From NCBI RefSeq assembly GCF_001402915.1, contig NZ_CP012945.1:1713501-1777500 (forward strand): a stretch of DNA of 64,000 bases, written 5' to 3'. Positions 27,859-35,837 of the stretch are shown here, in pieces (the stretch's first letter is position 1; the number at the start of each line of letters is the position of its first letter). The position numbers and the translations under genes are program-made. This DNA is from Devosia sp. A16 (GTDB taxonomy: Bacteria > Pseudomonadota > Alphaproteobacteria > Rhizobiales > Devosiaceae). The notes under the pieces are model-generated. The model ran no database searches and was not told the origin of the DNA. It worked only from the letters and a program-made list of their open reading frames with translations.

Positions 27859-29019
27859 ATGACCAAGTTCTCCTCGGGCGGCATGAGCCGCCGCACTTTC
27901 CTCACGGTTTCCGCTGCCGGCGTGGTGACCGCCTCGGCGCTCGGCGGCATCGGCCGCGCCAGCGCCGCGCCCTATCCGAAATTCACCTGGATCTCGCCGC
28001 GCGGCACGCTCGAAGTGCTCGACGACTATCCGTACTGGATCGGCAAGAAGATGGGCTACTTCGACGGGCTCGAAGTCGCGACCGACATGCAGCCCGGCCC
28101 GTCGGACGGCACCGCCACGGTGAAGTTCGTCGATGTCGGCCAGGCCGATATGGGTTTCCCGTCGCCGGGCGTGTTCTCGTTCGCGCTCGAAAACGGCATG
28201 AAGCTGAAATCGGCCTTCCACATGGGCGCGCTCGATACCTTCAGCCTCGCCTTCCGCAAGGGCACCGGCACCAATGACCTGAAGACGCTCGAAGGCAAGA
28301 CCATCCTCCTCGGATCGGCCGCCTGGCAGTCGATCGTCGATCCGATGCTCGCTGTCCAGGGCGTCGACATCACCAAGGTGAAGTATGTCGAAGCCGGCTG
28401 GCCGACCTGGGGCACTGCACTGGCCGCCGGCCAGGGCGATGCGGCCCTGAGCTGGGAAGGCCTGCGCGCCGAGTGGATCGGCAACGGGCTGGAGTTCGAG
28501 TACTGGCTCGGCGTGCAGAAATCGCCGCTCTTCGCCAACACCTTCGTGGTTCGCGCCGCCGACCTCGACGACCCGGACAAGAAGGCCTTCCTCGACAAGT
28601 ACCTCAAGGGCTGGGCCATGGGTCTCGAGTTCGCCTACCACAACCCGCGCGCCGCGGTTGAGGCGGTGTTCGAGCAGTTCCCCACTCTCGCCTCCAATAT
28701 CGGGCCGGAGCTGGGCACCACCTCGATCCTGCAGCAGATCAACGTGTTCCGCGGCGACATGTCCAAGCGCAAGGGCTGGGGCGACCACGACATGGTCGCC
28801 TGGCAGACCTTCTTCGACAAGATCTATGAGCTCAAGCAGATCACCAAACCGGTGAAGGCCGAGGACGTCTGCACCAACGACTGCATCGCCGCCGCGAACG
28901 ACTTCGACCACGACAAGGTCAAGGCCGACGCCGAGGCCTATGCATTGAGCGATGCGTTCAAGGCGATCGACGTCGAGAACGTCAAGGCGCACCTGTTCGA
29001 CCAGGCCGTGCCGGCCTGA
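27859..29019 (+). CDS. ABC transporter substrate-binding protein with Tat signal (NMT1/THI5/TauA-like)
   Basis: 386 residues. The N-terminus carries a twin-arginine motif SRRTFL (10-15), a hydrophobic stretch and an A-S-A cleavage site near residue 36. The mature part shows the NMT1/TauA-type pattern: YWIGKKMGYFDGLEV, VDVGQADMGFPSPG, KTILLGSAAWQSIVDPML and AALSWEGLRAEW. Tat export suggests folding, possibly with a cofactor, before translocation. The ligand is unknown; the downstream amidohydrolase points to a cyclic amide, imide or related nitrogenous compound (inference). Confidence 0.8.
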   Translation: MTKFSSGGMSRRTFLTVSAAGVVTASALGGIGRASAAPYPKFTWISPRGTLEVLDDYPYWIGKKMGYFDGLEVATDMQPGPSDGTATVKFVDVGQADMGFPSPGVFSFALENGMKLKSAFHMGALDTFSLAFRKGTGTNDLKTLEGKTILLGSAAWQSIVDPMLAVQGVDITKVKYVEAGWPTWGTALAAGQGDAALSWEGLRAEWIGNGLEFEYWLGVQKSPLFANTFVVRAADLDDPDKKAFLDKYLKGWAMGLEFAYHNPRAAVEAVFEQFPTLASNIGPELGTTSILQQINVFRGDMSKRKGWGDHDMVAWQTFFDKIYELKQITKPVKAEDVCTNDCIAAANDFDHDKVKADAEAYALSDAFKAIDVENVKAHLFDQAVPA

Positions 29020-29064
29020 TGATCTGTGGTCGCGGTGGCACATCGCCGCGACCGCCCCATCCTT

Positions 29065-29147
29065 GGTGTCATCCCCGCGCAAGCGGGGATCCATCTCTCC
29101 GCTCGCACGGGGGCGAAATGGGTCTCGGCTTTCGCCGGGATGACACC
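29065..29147. repeat. Repeat family D, copy 1
   Basis: Terminal inverted repeats GGTGTCATCCC (29065-29075) and GGGATGACACC (29137-29147). Inside, CCCCGCGCAAGCGGGG forms a hairpin. The same end sequence appears in the copy at 34098-34176. Located between the binding-protein and oxidoreductase genes of one operon. Confidence 0.8.
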
Positions 29148-29244
29148 GGTGGGTGGGATCAACGGTGGCGAACAACGCCGCCGACACTGCGACTGATTCA
29201 CGGCCGACACGGCTGAACATACATGAGCGGATGGGGAGGGCCGG

Positions 29245-30324
29245 ATGGCCAATACGGTAAAAGTTCTGGTCGTCGGGCTCGGCAATATGGGCGCCTCGCA
29301 TGCGAGCGCCTATCATCGCAACCCGGGCTTCGAGATCGTCGGGCTGATGAGCCGCTCGATCAAATCCAAACCCGTTCCTGAGGAGCTCAAGGGCTATCCG
29401 CTGTTCGAGGACTATGACGAGGCGCTGCGGGTGACCAGGCCCGATGCGGTATCGATCAACTCCTGGCCCAACACTCACGCCGAATACGCCATCAAGGCGA
29501 TCAACGCCGGCGCCCATGTGTTCATGGAAAAGCCGCTCGCCACCAACATCGCCGATGCCGAACAAGTGGTGAAACTGGCCAAGGCCAAGAACCGGAAGCT
29601 GGTGCTCGGCTATATCCTGCGCGTCCACCCCAGCTGGGTGAAATTCACCGAGCTGGCGCAGACGCTGGGGAAGCCCTTGGTGATGCGGCTCAACCTCAAC
29701 CAGCAGTCGGGCGGCCCGACCTATGACTGGCACAAGAACCTGATCGACTCGCTGATCCCGATCGTCGATTGCGGCGTCCATTATGTCGACGTGATGTGCC
29801 AGATGACCAAGGCCAGGCCGGTGCGCGTGCACGGCATCGGCGCCAAGCTCTGGGCGGAAGCCGACAAGCAGAATTATGGTCACCTGCATGTCGAGTTCGA
29901 TGACGGTTCGGTCGGCTGGTACGAAGCCGGCTGGGGCCCGATGATGAGCGAGGTCGCCTATTTCGTGAAGGACGTGGTCGGCCCCAAGGGCGCCGTCTCC
30001 ATCGTCCCCAACCCCAAGGCGCACAAGGAGGGCGTGTCGGACTCCTCCAATATCGATCAGCATACCAAGACCGACGCCATCCAGTACCACCACGCCGAGG
30101 TGCAGCCGGGGGACAAGAGCTTCGCCAAGAAGGACGAGATCTTCGTCATGACGGACGAACCCAACCACCAGGAGCTCTGCGACCGCGAACAGGCGTTCTT
30201 TTTGAAAGCCATCCAGGAAGATCTCGATCTCACCGAGTCGATGGATGCGGCGGTGAACAGCCTTCGCATCGTGCTTGCCGCCGAGCAGTCGATCAACGAG
30301 AAGCGCGTCGTCGAACTGGCCTGA
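29245..30324 (+). CDS. Gfo/Idh/MocA family oxidoreductase
   Basis: 359 residues: Rossmann motif VVGLGNMGASHASAY at the N-terminus, VFMEKPLATN with the E-K-P catalytic motif, VHYVDVMCQM (usual His region in the substrate domain) and a long C-terminal alpha/beta domain. ATG 29245 follows GGGGAGGG at 29232-29239. Lies downstream of the Tat-type binding protein and upstream of the amidohydrolase, so it probably belongs to the catabolic arm of that importer. Confidence 0.85.
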   Translation: MANTVKVLVVGLGNMGASHASAYHRNPGFEIVGLMSRSIKSKPVPEELKGYPLFEDYDEALRVTRPDAVSINSWPNTHAEYAIKAINAGAHVFMEKPLATNIADAEQVVKLAKAKNRKLVLGYILRVHPSWVKFTELAQTLGKPLVMRLNLNQQSGGPTYDWHKNLIDSLIPIVDCGVHYVDVMCQMTKARPVRVHGIGAKLWAEADKQNYGHLHVEFDDGSVGWYEAGWGPMMSEVAYFVKDVVGPKGAVSIVPNPKAHKEGVSDSSNIDQHTKTDAIQYHHAEVQPGDKSFAKKDEIFVMTDEPNHQELCDREQAFFLKAIQEDLDLTESMDAAVNSLRIVLAAEQSINEKRVVELA

Positions 30325-30402
30325 GACCGACCCGATCAGCGGGACGTAACCGGCGGGCGCCTGCCCGCCGCTGTTTCCCCATACCCCAAGCGGAGACCAT
30401 CG

Positions 30403-31614
30403 ATGACTTCACCGGCAGCCGGACAGGGCTTCGATATCGTGCTCAGGGGCGGTCGCGTCCTCGACGAGCGCAACGGCGTCGACGGGGTGCTCGACGTCGC
30501 GATAAAGGCCGGCAGGATTGCCGCGGTCGGCAAGGACCTGCCGACAGCGGGAGCCAGGCTGGAGGATGTCAGCGGCAGCATCGTCGCGCCGGGGCTGATC
30601 GACATCCACACCCATGTCTACCACAAGGCAACTTCGCTCAGCGTCGATCCCGGCTTCATCGCCCGCCGCTCCGCCTGTACCACGCTGGTCGACGCCGGCA
30701 GCGCCGGTGCCGGCAACTACGACGGGTTCCGCGACTATGTGATGATCCACTCGCCCTACCGGATCTTCGCCTTCCTCAACATCTCGTTCCCCGGCATTTT
30801 CGGCTTCGACAAGGGCGTCTCGATCGGCGAAGCGACGCTGCGCTCGATGCTGCCGGTGGATAAGTGCGTCCAGAAGGTCGAGGCCAACCGCGACCGCATC
30901 ATCGGCGTGAAGGTGCGCATCGGGGGCCCGGTGACGGGCGAACTGGGCCTCGGCGCGCTCGAGATGGCGCTCGAAGCCGCCAATGCGCTGAACCTGCCGT
31001 TGATGACCCATATCGGCACCGCGCCGCCGAGCTATGCCGATGTGGTCGATATGCTGCGACCGGGCGACATCCTCACCCATTGCTACCGCCCCGACCCCAA
31101 CTCGGCCATCGGGGCCGACGGCAAGGTCATCGACGCAGTGCTCAAGGCGCGCGAACGCGGCGTGCTGTTCGACATCGCCCACGGCATGGGGGCCTTCGGC
31201 TATGACAGCGCCGAGGCGGCGCTGAAGGATGGCTTCAAGCCCGACGTGATCTCGTCGGACGTCCACGTCATTGCCGTCGAGGGCCCGGGCTACGACCTGC
31301 TGCACACCATGAGCAAGCTGCTGAACTGCGGCCTGTCGCTGCCCGAAGTGATCGGCATGTCGGCCAACCGTCCGGCGCTGGCCATCCAGAAGCCCGAGCT
31401 CGGCCATCTCGGTGTCGGCGCCGTCGCCGACATCACGGTGCTGAAGCAATATGACAGCAATTACGTGTTCGAGGACGTGGTCGGCAAACGCCGCCAGGGG
31501 TCATCGCTATTGCAACCGGTCGCCGTGTATCTGGGCGGGAAGTCGATGGAAGTCAGCCGACGACCGTTCGAGGAGAGTTTCCTCATCGGCGGCCATCATG
31601 GGCATGAGCACTAG
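30403..31614 (+). CDS. Amidohydrolase/deacetylase family metallohydrolase (dihydroorotase-like)
   Basis: 403 residues. The binuclear amidohydrolase site is complete: H69-x-H71 (DIHTHVY), K170 (GVKVRIGG, likely carbamylated bridge), H203 (LMTHIG), H226 (LTHCYRP) and D286 (ISSDVH). A composite N/C-terminal beta-sandwich is indicated by GGRVLDERNGVDGVLDVAI. Members hydrolyse cyclic amides or deacetylate amino compounds. The C-terminus ends in a short His-rich tail (GGHHGHEH). Last gene of the rightward unit from 25992. Confidence 0.83.
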   Translation: MTSPAAGQGFDIVLRGGRVLDERNGVDGVLDVAIKAGRIAAVGKDLPTAGARLEDVSGSIVAPGLIDIHTHVYHKATSLSVDPGFIARRSACTTLVDAGSAGAGNYDGFRDYVMIHSPYRIFAFLNISFPGIFGFDKGVSIGEATLRSMLPVDKCVQKVEANRDRIIGVKVRIGGPVTGELGLGALEMALEAANALNLPLMTHIGTAPPSYADVVDMLRPGDILTHCYRPDPNSAIGADGKVIDAVLKARERGVLFDIAHGMGAFGYDSAEAALKDGFKPDVISSDVHVIAVEGPGYDLLHTMSKLLNCGLSLPEVIGMSANRPALAIQKPELGHLGVGAVADITVLKQYDSNYVFEDVVGKRRQGSSLLQPVAVYLGGKSMEVSRRPFEESFLIGGHHGHEH

Positions 31615-31673
31615 CGGAGTAACGCTCAGTCAGACACGCAGTGGCCTTGTGGCACGGGCGGCTCAAAGTGCGT

Positions 31674-31831
31674 CCCCTCGCCCCTCTGGGGAGAGGGTTA
31701 GGGTGAGGGGCGCCAAGCGCATCGCATGAACAGCATTGCTCCCTCTCCGTGCTGAGGGAAGAAGGGGTTTCTTGGCGCATCGAACGCTTGGCGCCCCTCA
31801 CCCCGGCCCTCTCCCCAGAGGGGCGAGGGGG
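31674..31831. repeat. Repeat family B copy with extended arms
   Basis: GGGTGAGGGGCGCCAAGCG on the left arm is the exact complement of CGCTTGGCGCCCCTCACCC on the right arm. The outermost parts are CCCCTCGCCCCTCTGGGG and its complement. Between the converging amidohydrolase and small-protein genes. Confidence 0.8.
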
Positions 31832-31854
31832 AGATAGGGGCACGGCCAGCGTCG

Positions 31855-32214
31855 TCAGCAAGCAAACACCGTCCCCTCGACCTGCTTCGCCTGGTCTCCA
31901 TCGATCGACCAGCGGACGAACAGCCTGTCGCTGCAAGCGAACAGCTTGGTCCGCTGCCGGCTGGCGGACAGCCTGCTATCGTCCACGGTGAACTTCGCCG
32001 CCTGCAATTGACTCACCAGCGTTGAGACTGGCGTGCCATCGGGGAAAGCAACGCGGACCCGATCATTCCACTCCACCGCCATCTGGTCGGGATCGTTGGG
32101 CAAGCCAGCTACGATGGCGCTTTCACTGGGTGCCATGAGGAACCCAGTGAGCATGCCCAAACCCACCGCCACCACAGGTATCAGGATGCCGTAGCGCCGC
32201 TTTGGGGTCACCAC
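31855..32214 (-). CDS. Small membrane-anchored hypothetical protein
   Basis: 119 residues from GTG 32214 (a second GTG follows at 32211) to TGA at 31855. The N-terminus is KRRYG followed by one hydrophobic helix (ILIPVVAVGLGMLTGFLM), so an inner-membrane anchor with a periplasmic domain is likely. The domain contains CSDRLFVRWSID and ends in Cys. It starts 2 bases after the stop of the oxidoreductase gene, suggesting translational coupling. I do not recognise the family. The frame is also open upstream, but there it overlaps the oxidoreductase. Confidence 0.5.
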   Translation of the reverse strand: MVTPKRRYGILIPVVAVGLGMLTGFLMAPSESAIVAGLPNDPDQMAVEWNDRVRVAFPDGTPVSTLVSQLQAAKFTVDDSRLSASRQRTKLFACSDRLFVRWSIDGDQAKQVEGTVFAC

Positions 32215-32216
32215 AG

Positions 32217-33218
32217 CTACCCGATCCGCGCCACATTCCCCGTCCGCGCCGACTCCTCGGCCGCCAGCGTCGCCTCTAACGCCCCCGCAGCATCTTCCGG
32301 CACGCCGATCGTCGGCGTCGTGCCGCTCAGGGCACAGCCGGCGAAATAGCTGAACTCCTCGCGCAGCGCGCCGCCGCGCACTCCGTCGAACATCGGCCAG
32401 TAGGTGATGTCGGGCGAGTGCAGCTTGTTGGCGTCGACGATGCCGAGCGGCGGGAAGGTGTCCTGCACGTGGATGATGCCCTCGGTGCCGATGATCGACA
32501 TGCGCTCGTCGATGTCGAACGGCGTCTGCGTCGGCATGCACCACACCGTTTCGAGCGTTGCGGTGGCGCCGCCGGCGAAGCGGAACATGGTCTGGCCGAT
32601 ATCGGGATGCTTCAGCCCGCGCACGTCGACCGTCTGCGCATAGGCCGAGACGATCCTGTCGCCGGTCAGCCACAGCATGATGTCGGTGTCGTGGATGGCG
32701 TCGCCGACGATCGGGCCGATCTTGTTGAGAATGGTCGGGGTCCAGGCGGCCGGGATGTTGCGGCGCGACGACAGCGCCACCACCTTGCCGATGCGACCCT
32801 CGGCGATCGCCTGCTTGGCCATGCGATAACGCGGGTTGAAGCGCACGATATGGCCGATGAAGAGGATGCCCCTGGCGCCCTTCGAGGCGGCGATGATCTT
32901 GTTGGCGTCCTCGACCGTCGAAGCGATCGGCTTTTCGAGGAACACGTGCTTGCCGGCCTCGAGCGCGGCGATCGCCGGCTCGGTATGCTGGTCCCACATG
33001 GTGCAGATGGAGACCGCGTCGATCTCCGGATCGGCGAGCATCTCGTGATAGTCGCGATAGAGCTTCTTTACGCCAAACTTGTTGCCCAGTTCCTTGAGCC
33101 GATCCTCGGTGCGGGTGCAGAGCGCCGCCAGTTCCAGGTTGGGCACCCCCACGATGGTTTCGGCGTGAATTTCGCCGAACCAGCCGAGCCCGATAATCCC
33201 GATGCGCAACTTGTCCAA
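32217..33218 (-). CDS. Gfo/Idh/MocA family oxidoreductase
   Basis: 333 residues: LRIGIIGLGWFGEIHAETI (NAD(P)-binding), VFLEKPIAST (E-K-P motif), GDAIHDTDIMLWL (Asp/His of the active site) and a C-terminal GIIHVQDTFPP region. The start is TTG 33218 with GAGGGGG 5 bases upstream; a longer frame to 33317 lacks an SD and overlaps the promoter side of the SDR gap. Follows the SDR at 33257-34036 on the same strand by 38 bp. Confidence 0.83.
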   Translation of the reverse strand: MDKLRIGIIGLGWFGEIHAETIVGVPNLELAALCTRTEDRLKELGNKFGVKKLYRDYHEMLADPEIDAVSICTMWDQHTEPAIAALEAGKHVFLEKPIASTVEDANKIIAASKGARGILFIGHIVRFNPRYRMAKQAIAEGRIGKVVALSSRRNIPAAWTPTILNKIGPIVGDAIHDTDIMLWLTGDRIVSAYAQTVDVRGLKHPDIGQTMFRFAGGATATLETVWCMPTQTPFDIDERMSIIGTEGIIHVQDTFPPLGIVDANKLHSPDITYWPMFDGVRGGALREEFSYFAGCALSGTTPTIGVPEDAAGALEATLAAEESARTGNVARIG

Positions 33219-33256
33219 GACGTCCCCCTCAAGAATGGATTTCAGGCCAATGCCTG

Positions 33257-34036
33257 TCAGAAATCTTCGAGCGTCAGCTCGCGCGCCATCACGATGTTGC
33301 CCGAAGTGAGACCGCAATCGACCGGGATTGCCGCACCGGTGACGGCGCTGGCGGCATCGGAGGCGAGGAAGGCGATCACCCGCGCCACCTCGTAGGGCTC
33401 GACGATGCGGCCGAGCGGATACCAGCGCTCGAGCGTCTTCAACACGTTCGGATCCTTGGCCTTGCGCTCGTCCCAGACCGGAGTGCGCACCGTGCCGGGC
33501 AGGACGATATTGGTGCGGATACCGTAGCGGCCATATTCCTGCGCCAGCGAGCGGGTGAGCGAGATCATCGCCGCCTTGGCCGCGCTGTAGGCGGGGTCAC
33601 CCAAAGCCGAGAGACCGTTGACCGAGCCGACATTGACGATATTGCCCGAGCGGCGCGCCACCATCTGCGGCAGTACCGCATGGGCGCAGGCATAGGCGCC
33701 GCCGACATTGGCCGCCATGTCCTCTTCCCAGCCGGCGGGGTCGGTCTTTTCGAAGGTGGCGTGGCGGGTGATGCCGGCATTGTTGACGAGGATATGCACC
33801 TCGCCGAACCCCTTGAACGCCGCGGCCACCGATGCGGCATCGGCGACGTCGGCCACCGCCGGCTTCACCGTGATGCCGTCCTTGCCGAGCGTCTCGGCCA
33901 GCGCATGCACCCCGTCATGGCGATCGAGCGCCGCTATGGTCGCGCCCTCTTCGCCGAAGAAGCGGCAGAGCCACTGGCCGATCCCGCCCGCTGCCCCGGT
34001 GATGGCGATGGTCTTGCCGGTGAATGCGCCGGTCAT
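33257..34036 (-). CDS. SDR family oxidoreductase
   Basis: 259-residue classical SDR: TGAAGGIG (13-20), NNAG (85-88), N110, S138 and Y150-x3-K154 (AYSAAK), with ASAVTGAAIPVDCGL near the C-terminus. ATG 34036 follows AAGGAGC. Leftward unit with the Gfo/Idh/MocA gene at 32217 and the small membrane protein. Probably oxidises or reduces a sugar or polyol; substrate unknown. Confidence 0.87.
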   Translation of the reverse strand: MTGAFTGKTIAITGAAGGIGQWLCRFFGEEGATIAALDRHDGVHALAETLGKDGITVKPAVADVADAASVAAAFKGFGEVHILVNNAGITRHATFEKTDPAGWEEDMAANVGGAYACAHAVLPQMVARRSGNIVNVGSVNGLSALGDPAYSAAKAAMISLTRSLAQEYGRYGIRTNIVLPGTVRTPVWDERKAKDPNVLKTLERWYPLGRIVEPYEVARVIAFLASDAASAVTGAAIPVDCGLTSGNIVMARELTLEDF

Positions 34037-34097
34037 GTTTGCTCCTTCAGTGCTTCAGAATTCCGCGGCCGGGCACTCACTCACCCATCCCACCGGA

Positions 34098-34176
34098 TGT
34101 CATCCCAGCGAAAGCTGGGACCCAACGCGCCACGGCGCAGGTGGATGGATGGGTCCCAGCTTTCGCTGGGATGACA
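34098..34176. repeat. Repeat family D, copy 2
   Basis: The two 26-bp ends are perfect inverted repeats beginning TGTCATCCCAGCGAAAGCTG (34098-34123 with 34151-34176), and each end itself forms a CCCAGCGAAAGCTGGG hairpin. Related to the unit at 29065-29147. Lies between the VOC and SDR genes on the same strand. Confidence 0.85.
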
Positions 34177-34213
34177 CCGAGTGTGGGGCCCGACCCGGTG
34201 CTCATCGCCACCC

Positions 34214-34561
34214 TCAATTCCCGAACCACCCGTCCTTGAGGTAGCGCATGTATTCGAACACCATGCCGTGCTTCTTGACGAACACCACTTCGAGGAAATC
34301 GCCGACGATGAACGGCGGGATCAGGATCTCGACGCCAGGCGCGGCGAGATGCGGCGCCAGGTCGTCGACGCGATAGGCGACATGCGGATTGTCGCGCACT
34401 TCCGCCGGCACCGTGCTGTCCCGCTCGTAACGCAGGAACTCGATATGCTCGGGGTGCTGGCGCGGGTTGGTAACCCAGATGCGGCTCGCCTCGACCCAGT
34501 CCTCCCTGGGCTGGGGCACCGTCGTGGTGATCCCCACATGGTCGAACTCGAACACCGCCAT
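34214..34561 (-). CDS. VOC-superfamily (glyoxalase-like) protein
   Basis: 115 residues with the vicinal-oxygen-chelate fold: FDHVGITTTVP (H8 as likely metal ligand), NPHVAYRVDDL (H60) and GMVFEYMRYL (E103), i.e. an H-H-E set. Single-domain length suggests a dimer. ATG 34561. Could be an epimerase, lyase or isomerase acting on a keto acid. Upstream member of the leftward VOC-SDR-Gfo/Idh/MocA cluster, separated from the SDR by repeat D. Confidence 0.7.
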   Translation of the reverse strand: MAVFEFDHVGITTTVPQPREDWVEASRIWVTNPRQHPEHIEFLRYERDSTVPAEVRDNPHVAYRVDDLAPHLAAPGVEILIPPFIVGDFLEVVFVKKHGMVFEYMRYLKDGWFGN

Positions 34562-34762
34562 TGCACCGCTCCCCCAAGCGTTCTCTCCGATCCTGAAATC
34601 ATGTTACAGAACTCCTGTCGCCGCAACCGGATTCTGCCCCGCTCGCCGAAAGTCTGAAACCGCACGGTCGTCTGGCTGCCGTCATGAACACAACTACCGG
34701 CCCAAGCCCGTGCCGTACTGTGGAGCAATCGACAGTCGATCTGGTCAGGTTCGCCCCGTTGT

Positions 34763-34777
34763 TGTAATTGAATTTCA
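34763..34777. promoter_or_regulatory. RpiR/HexR-type operator
   Basis: TGTAATTGAATTTCA matches the HexR-like consensus TGTAATTAAATTACA at 13 of 15 positions and is flanked by TTGT...ACAA. It lies 17 bp before the RpiR start at 34795, within an AT-rich patch between divergent genes, so autoregulation and control of the leftward VOC gene are plausible. Confidence 0.55.
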
Positions 34778-34794
34778 CAACTGGAGCGATCGAC

Positions 34795-35739
34795 ATGGCG
34801 AGGCGCGATACCGCACGGACGGCAACCGAAGAGCCCGCCATCGACATTGTCTCGCGCATCCAGCGGGCCGAGCCCGAGCTGTCCCCCGCGGAGCGGCGGG
34901 TGGCGGCGGCAGTGCAGCTCGATTTCGAAGCAGCGACCCGGCTGACCATCGCCGACCTCGCCGCCAGGGCCGGCGTCAGCCAGCCGACGGTCACCCGTTT
35001 CTGCCGCTCGGTCGGCTGTGCCTCGTTCAGCGATTTCAAGATCAGCCTCGCCAGCACCATGACGGTAGCGGCGGTCTATCTGCGCTCCGACCGGGTGTTC
35101 TCCGACGACATCGGCCAGCTCGCCCAATCGGTGATGCTGCGCGCCGCCAACGCGGTGCAGGCCTGCCTCGAGCAGCTCGACACCGCCGCGGTCGGCCGCG
35201 CCATCGACGCCATCGCCGCCGGGCGCCGGCTCGATCTCTACGGCCAGGGCGGCGGTTCGGCCGCGATGGTGGAGGATGCCAAGTTGCGGCTGTTCCGGCT
35301 CGGCATCCCCGTCGCCGCCTATACCGACGGGCACCAGCAGCGCATGTCGGCCTCGACCCTGCAGCCGGACGACGTCGCCTTCGCCATCTCCAACAGCGGG
35401 CAATCCAAACCCGTGGTCGAGGCGATCCAGATCGCCGCCTCGTTCGGCGCCACCACCATCGCGCTGACCCGCCCCGATACGCCGCTGGCCAGGGCCGCCG
35501 GCATCGTCATCCCCATCGTCATTGCCGAAGACGACAACGTCTTGATGCCGACCACCTCGCGCTATGCCCATATGGGGGTGATCGACACCATTGCCACTGG
35601 AGTGGCTCAGCAGCTCGGGGCGCGCGGCCGCGAGGCGTTGCGCCGGGTGCGCTACACCCTTACCGCAATCGGCGTCGCCATCCCGACCCCGTCGACCGAT
35701 CCGACCAAGCTGATGCAGACGCTGAAGCCGCACGAGTAG
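34795..35739 (+). CDS. RpiR-family transcriptional regulator (HTH + SIS domain)
   Basis: 314 residues: helix-turn-helix LSPAERRVAAAV and LTIADLAARAGVSQPTVTRF, then the SIS domain (RLDLYGQGGGSAAMVEDA; DDVAFAISNSGQSKPVVEA). ATG 34795 follows CTGGAGC; an in-frame ATG at 34768 lies inside the operator and is rejected. Divergent from the VOC-SDR-Gfo/Idh/MocA genes, which it probably controls. Its last 25 bases are part of a 47-bp tandem duplication. Confidence 0.85.
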   Translation: MARRDTARTATEEPAIDIVSRIQRAEPELSPAERRVAAAVQLDFEAATRLTIADLAARAGVSQPTVTRFCRSVGCASFSDFKISLASTMTVAAVYLRSDRVFSDDIGQLAQSVMLRAANAVQACLEQLDTAAVGRAIDAIAAGRRLDLYGQGGGSAAMVEDAKLRLFRLGIPVAAYTDGHQQRMSASTLQPDDVAFAISNSGQSKPVVEAIQIAASFGATTIALTRPDTPLARAAGIVIPIVIAEDDNVLMPTTSRYAHMGVIDTIATGVAQQLGARGREALRRVRYTLTAIGVAIPTPSTDPTKLMQTLKPHE

Positions 35740-35808
35740 CGGCTCAGCGGCGTTGCCGCTAGCAGACGCTGAAGCCGCACGAGTAGCGGGCCCACGGCGT
35801 TGCCGCTA
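35715..35808. repeat. 47-bp tandem duplication of the RpiR gene end
   Basis: Copy 1 (35715-35761) and copy 2 (35762-35808) share GCAGACGCTGAAGCCGCACG and the following AGTAGCGG, then differ in a 5-base block (CTCAG versus GCCCA) before identical CGGCGTTGCCGCTA. Copy 1 contains the last codons and stop of the regulator. Copy 2 is entirely intergenic, before the serine dehydratase gene. Confidence 0.95.
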
Positions 35809-35837
35809 TGGTGCGCCCGCACCACATGTGAGGCCTG

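Noticed and set aside
27769-30168. 799-codon leftward open frame
   Set aside because: It overlaps two convincing rightward genes and repeat D. The composition (His/Asp/Gly/Val runs) is typical of antisense frames in high-GC DNA.
34602-34610. TGTTACAGA as another RpiR half-site before the VOC gene
   Set aside because: It shares GTTACAGA with 25903-25910 but has no second half-site, so it may be chance.
35810-35823. GGTGCG-CC-CGCACC as a riboswitch or attenuator before sdaA
   Set aside because: A 2-base loop and lack of further structure make it unlikely; a chance GC palindrome is sufficient.
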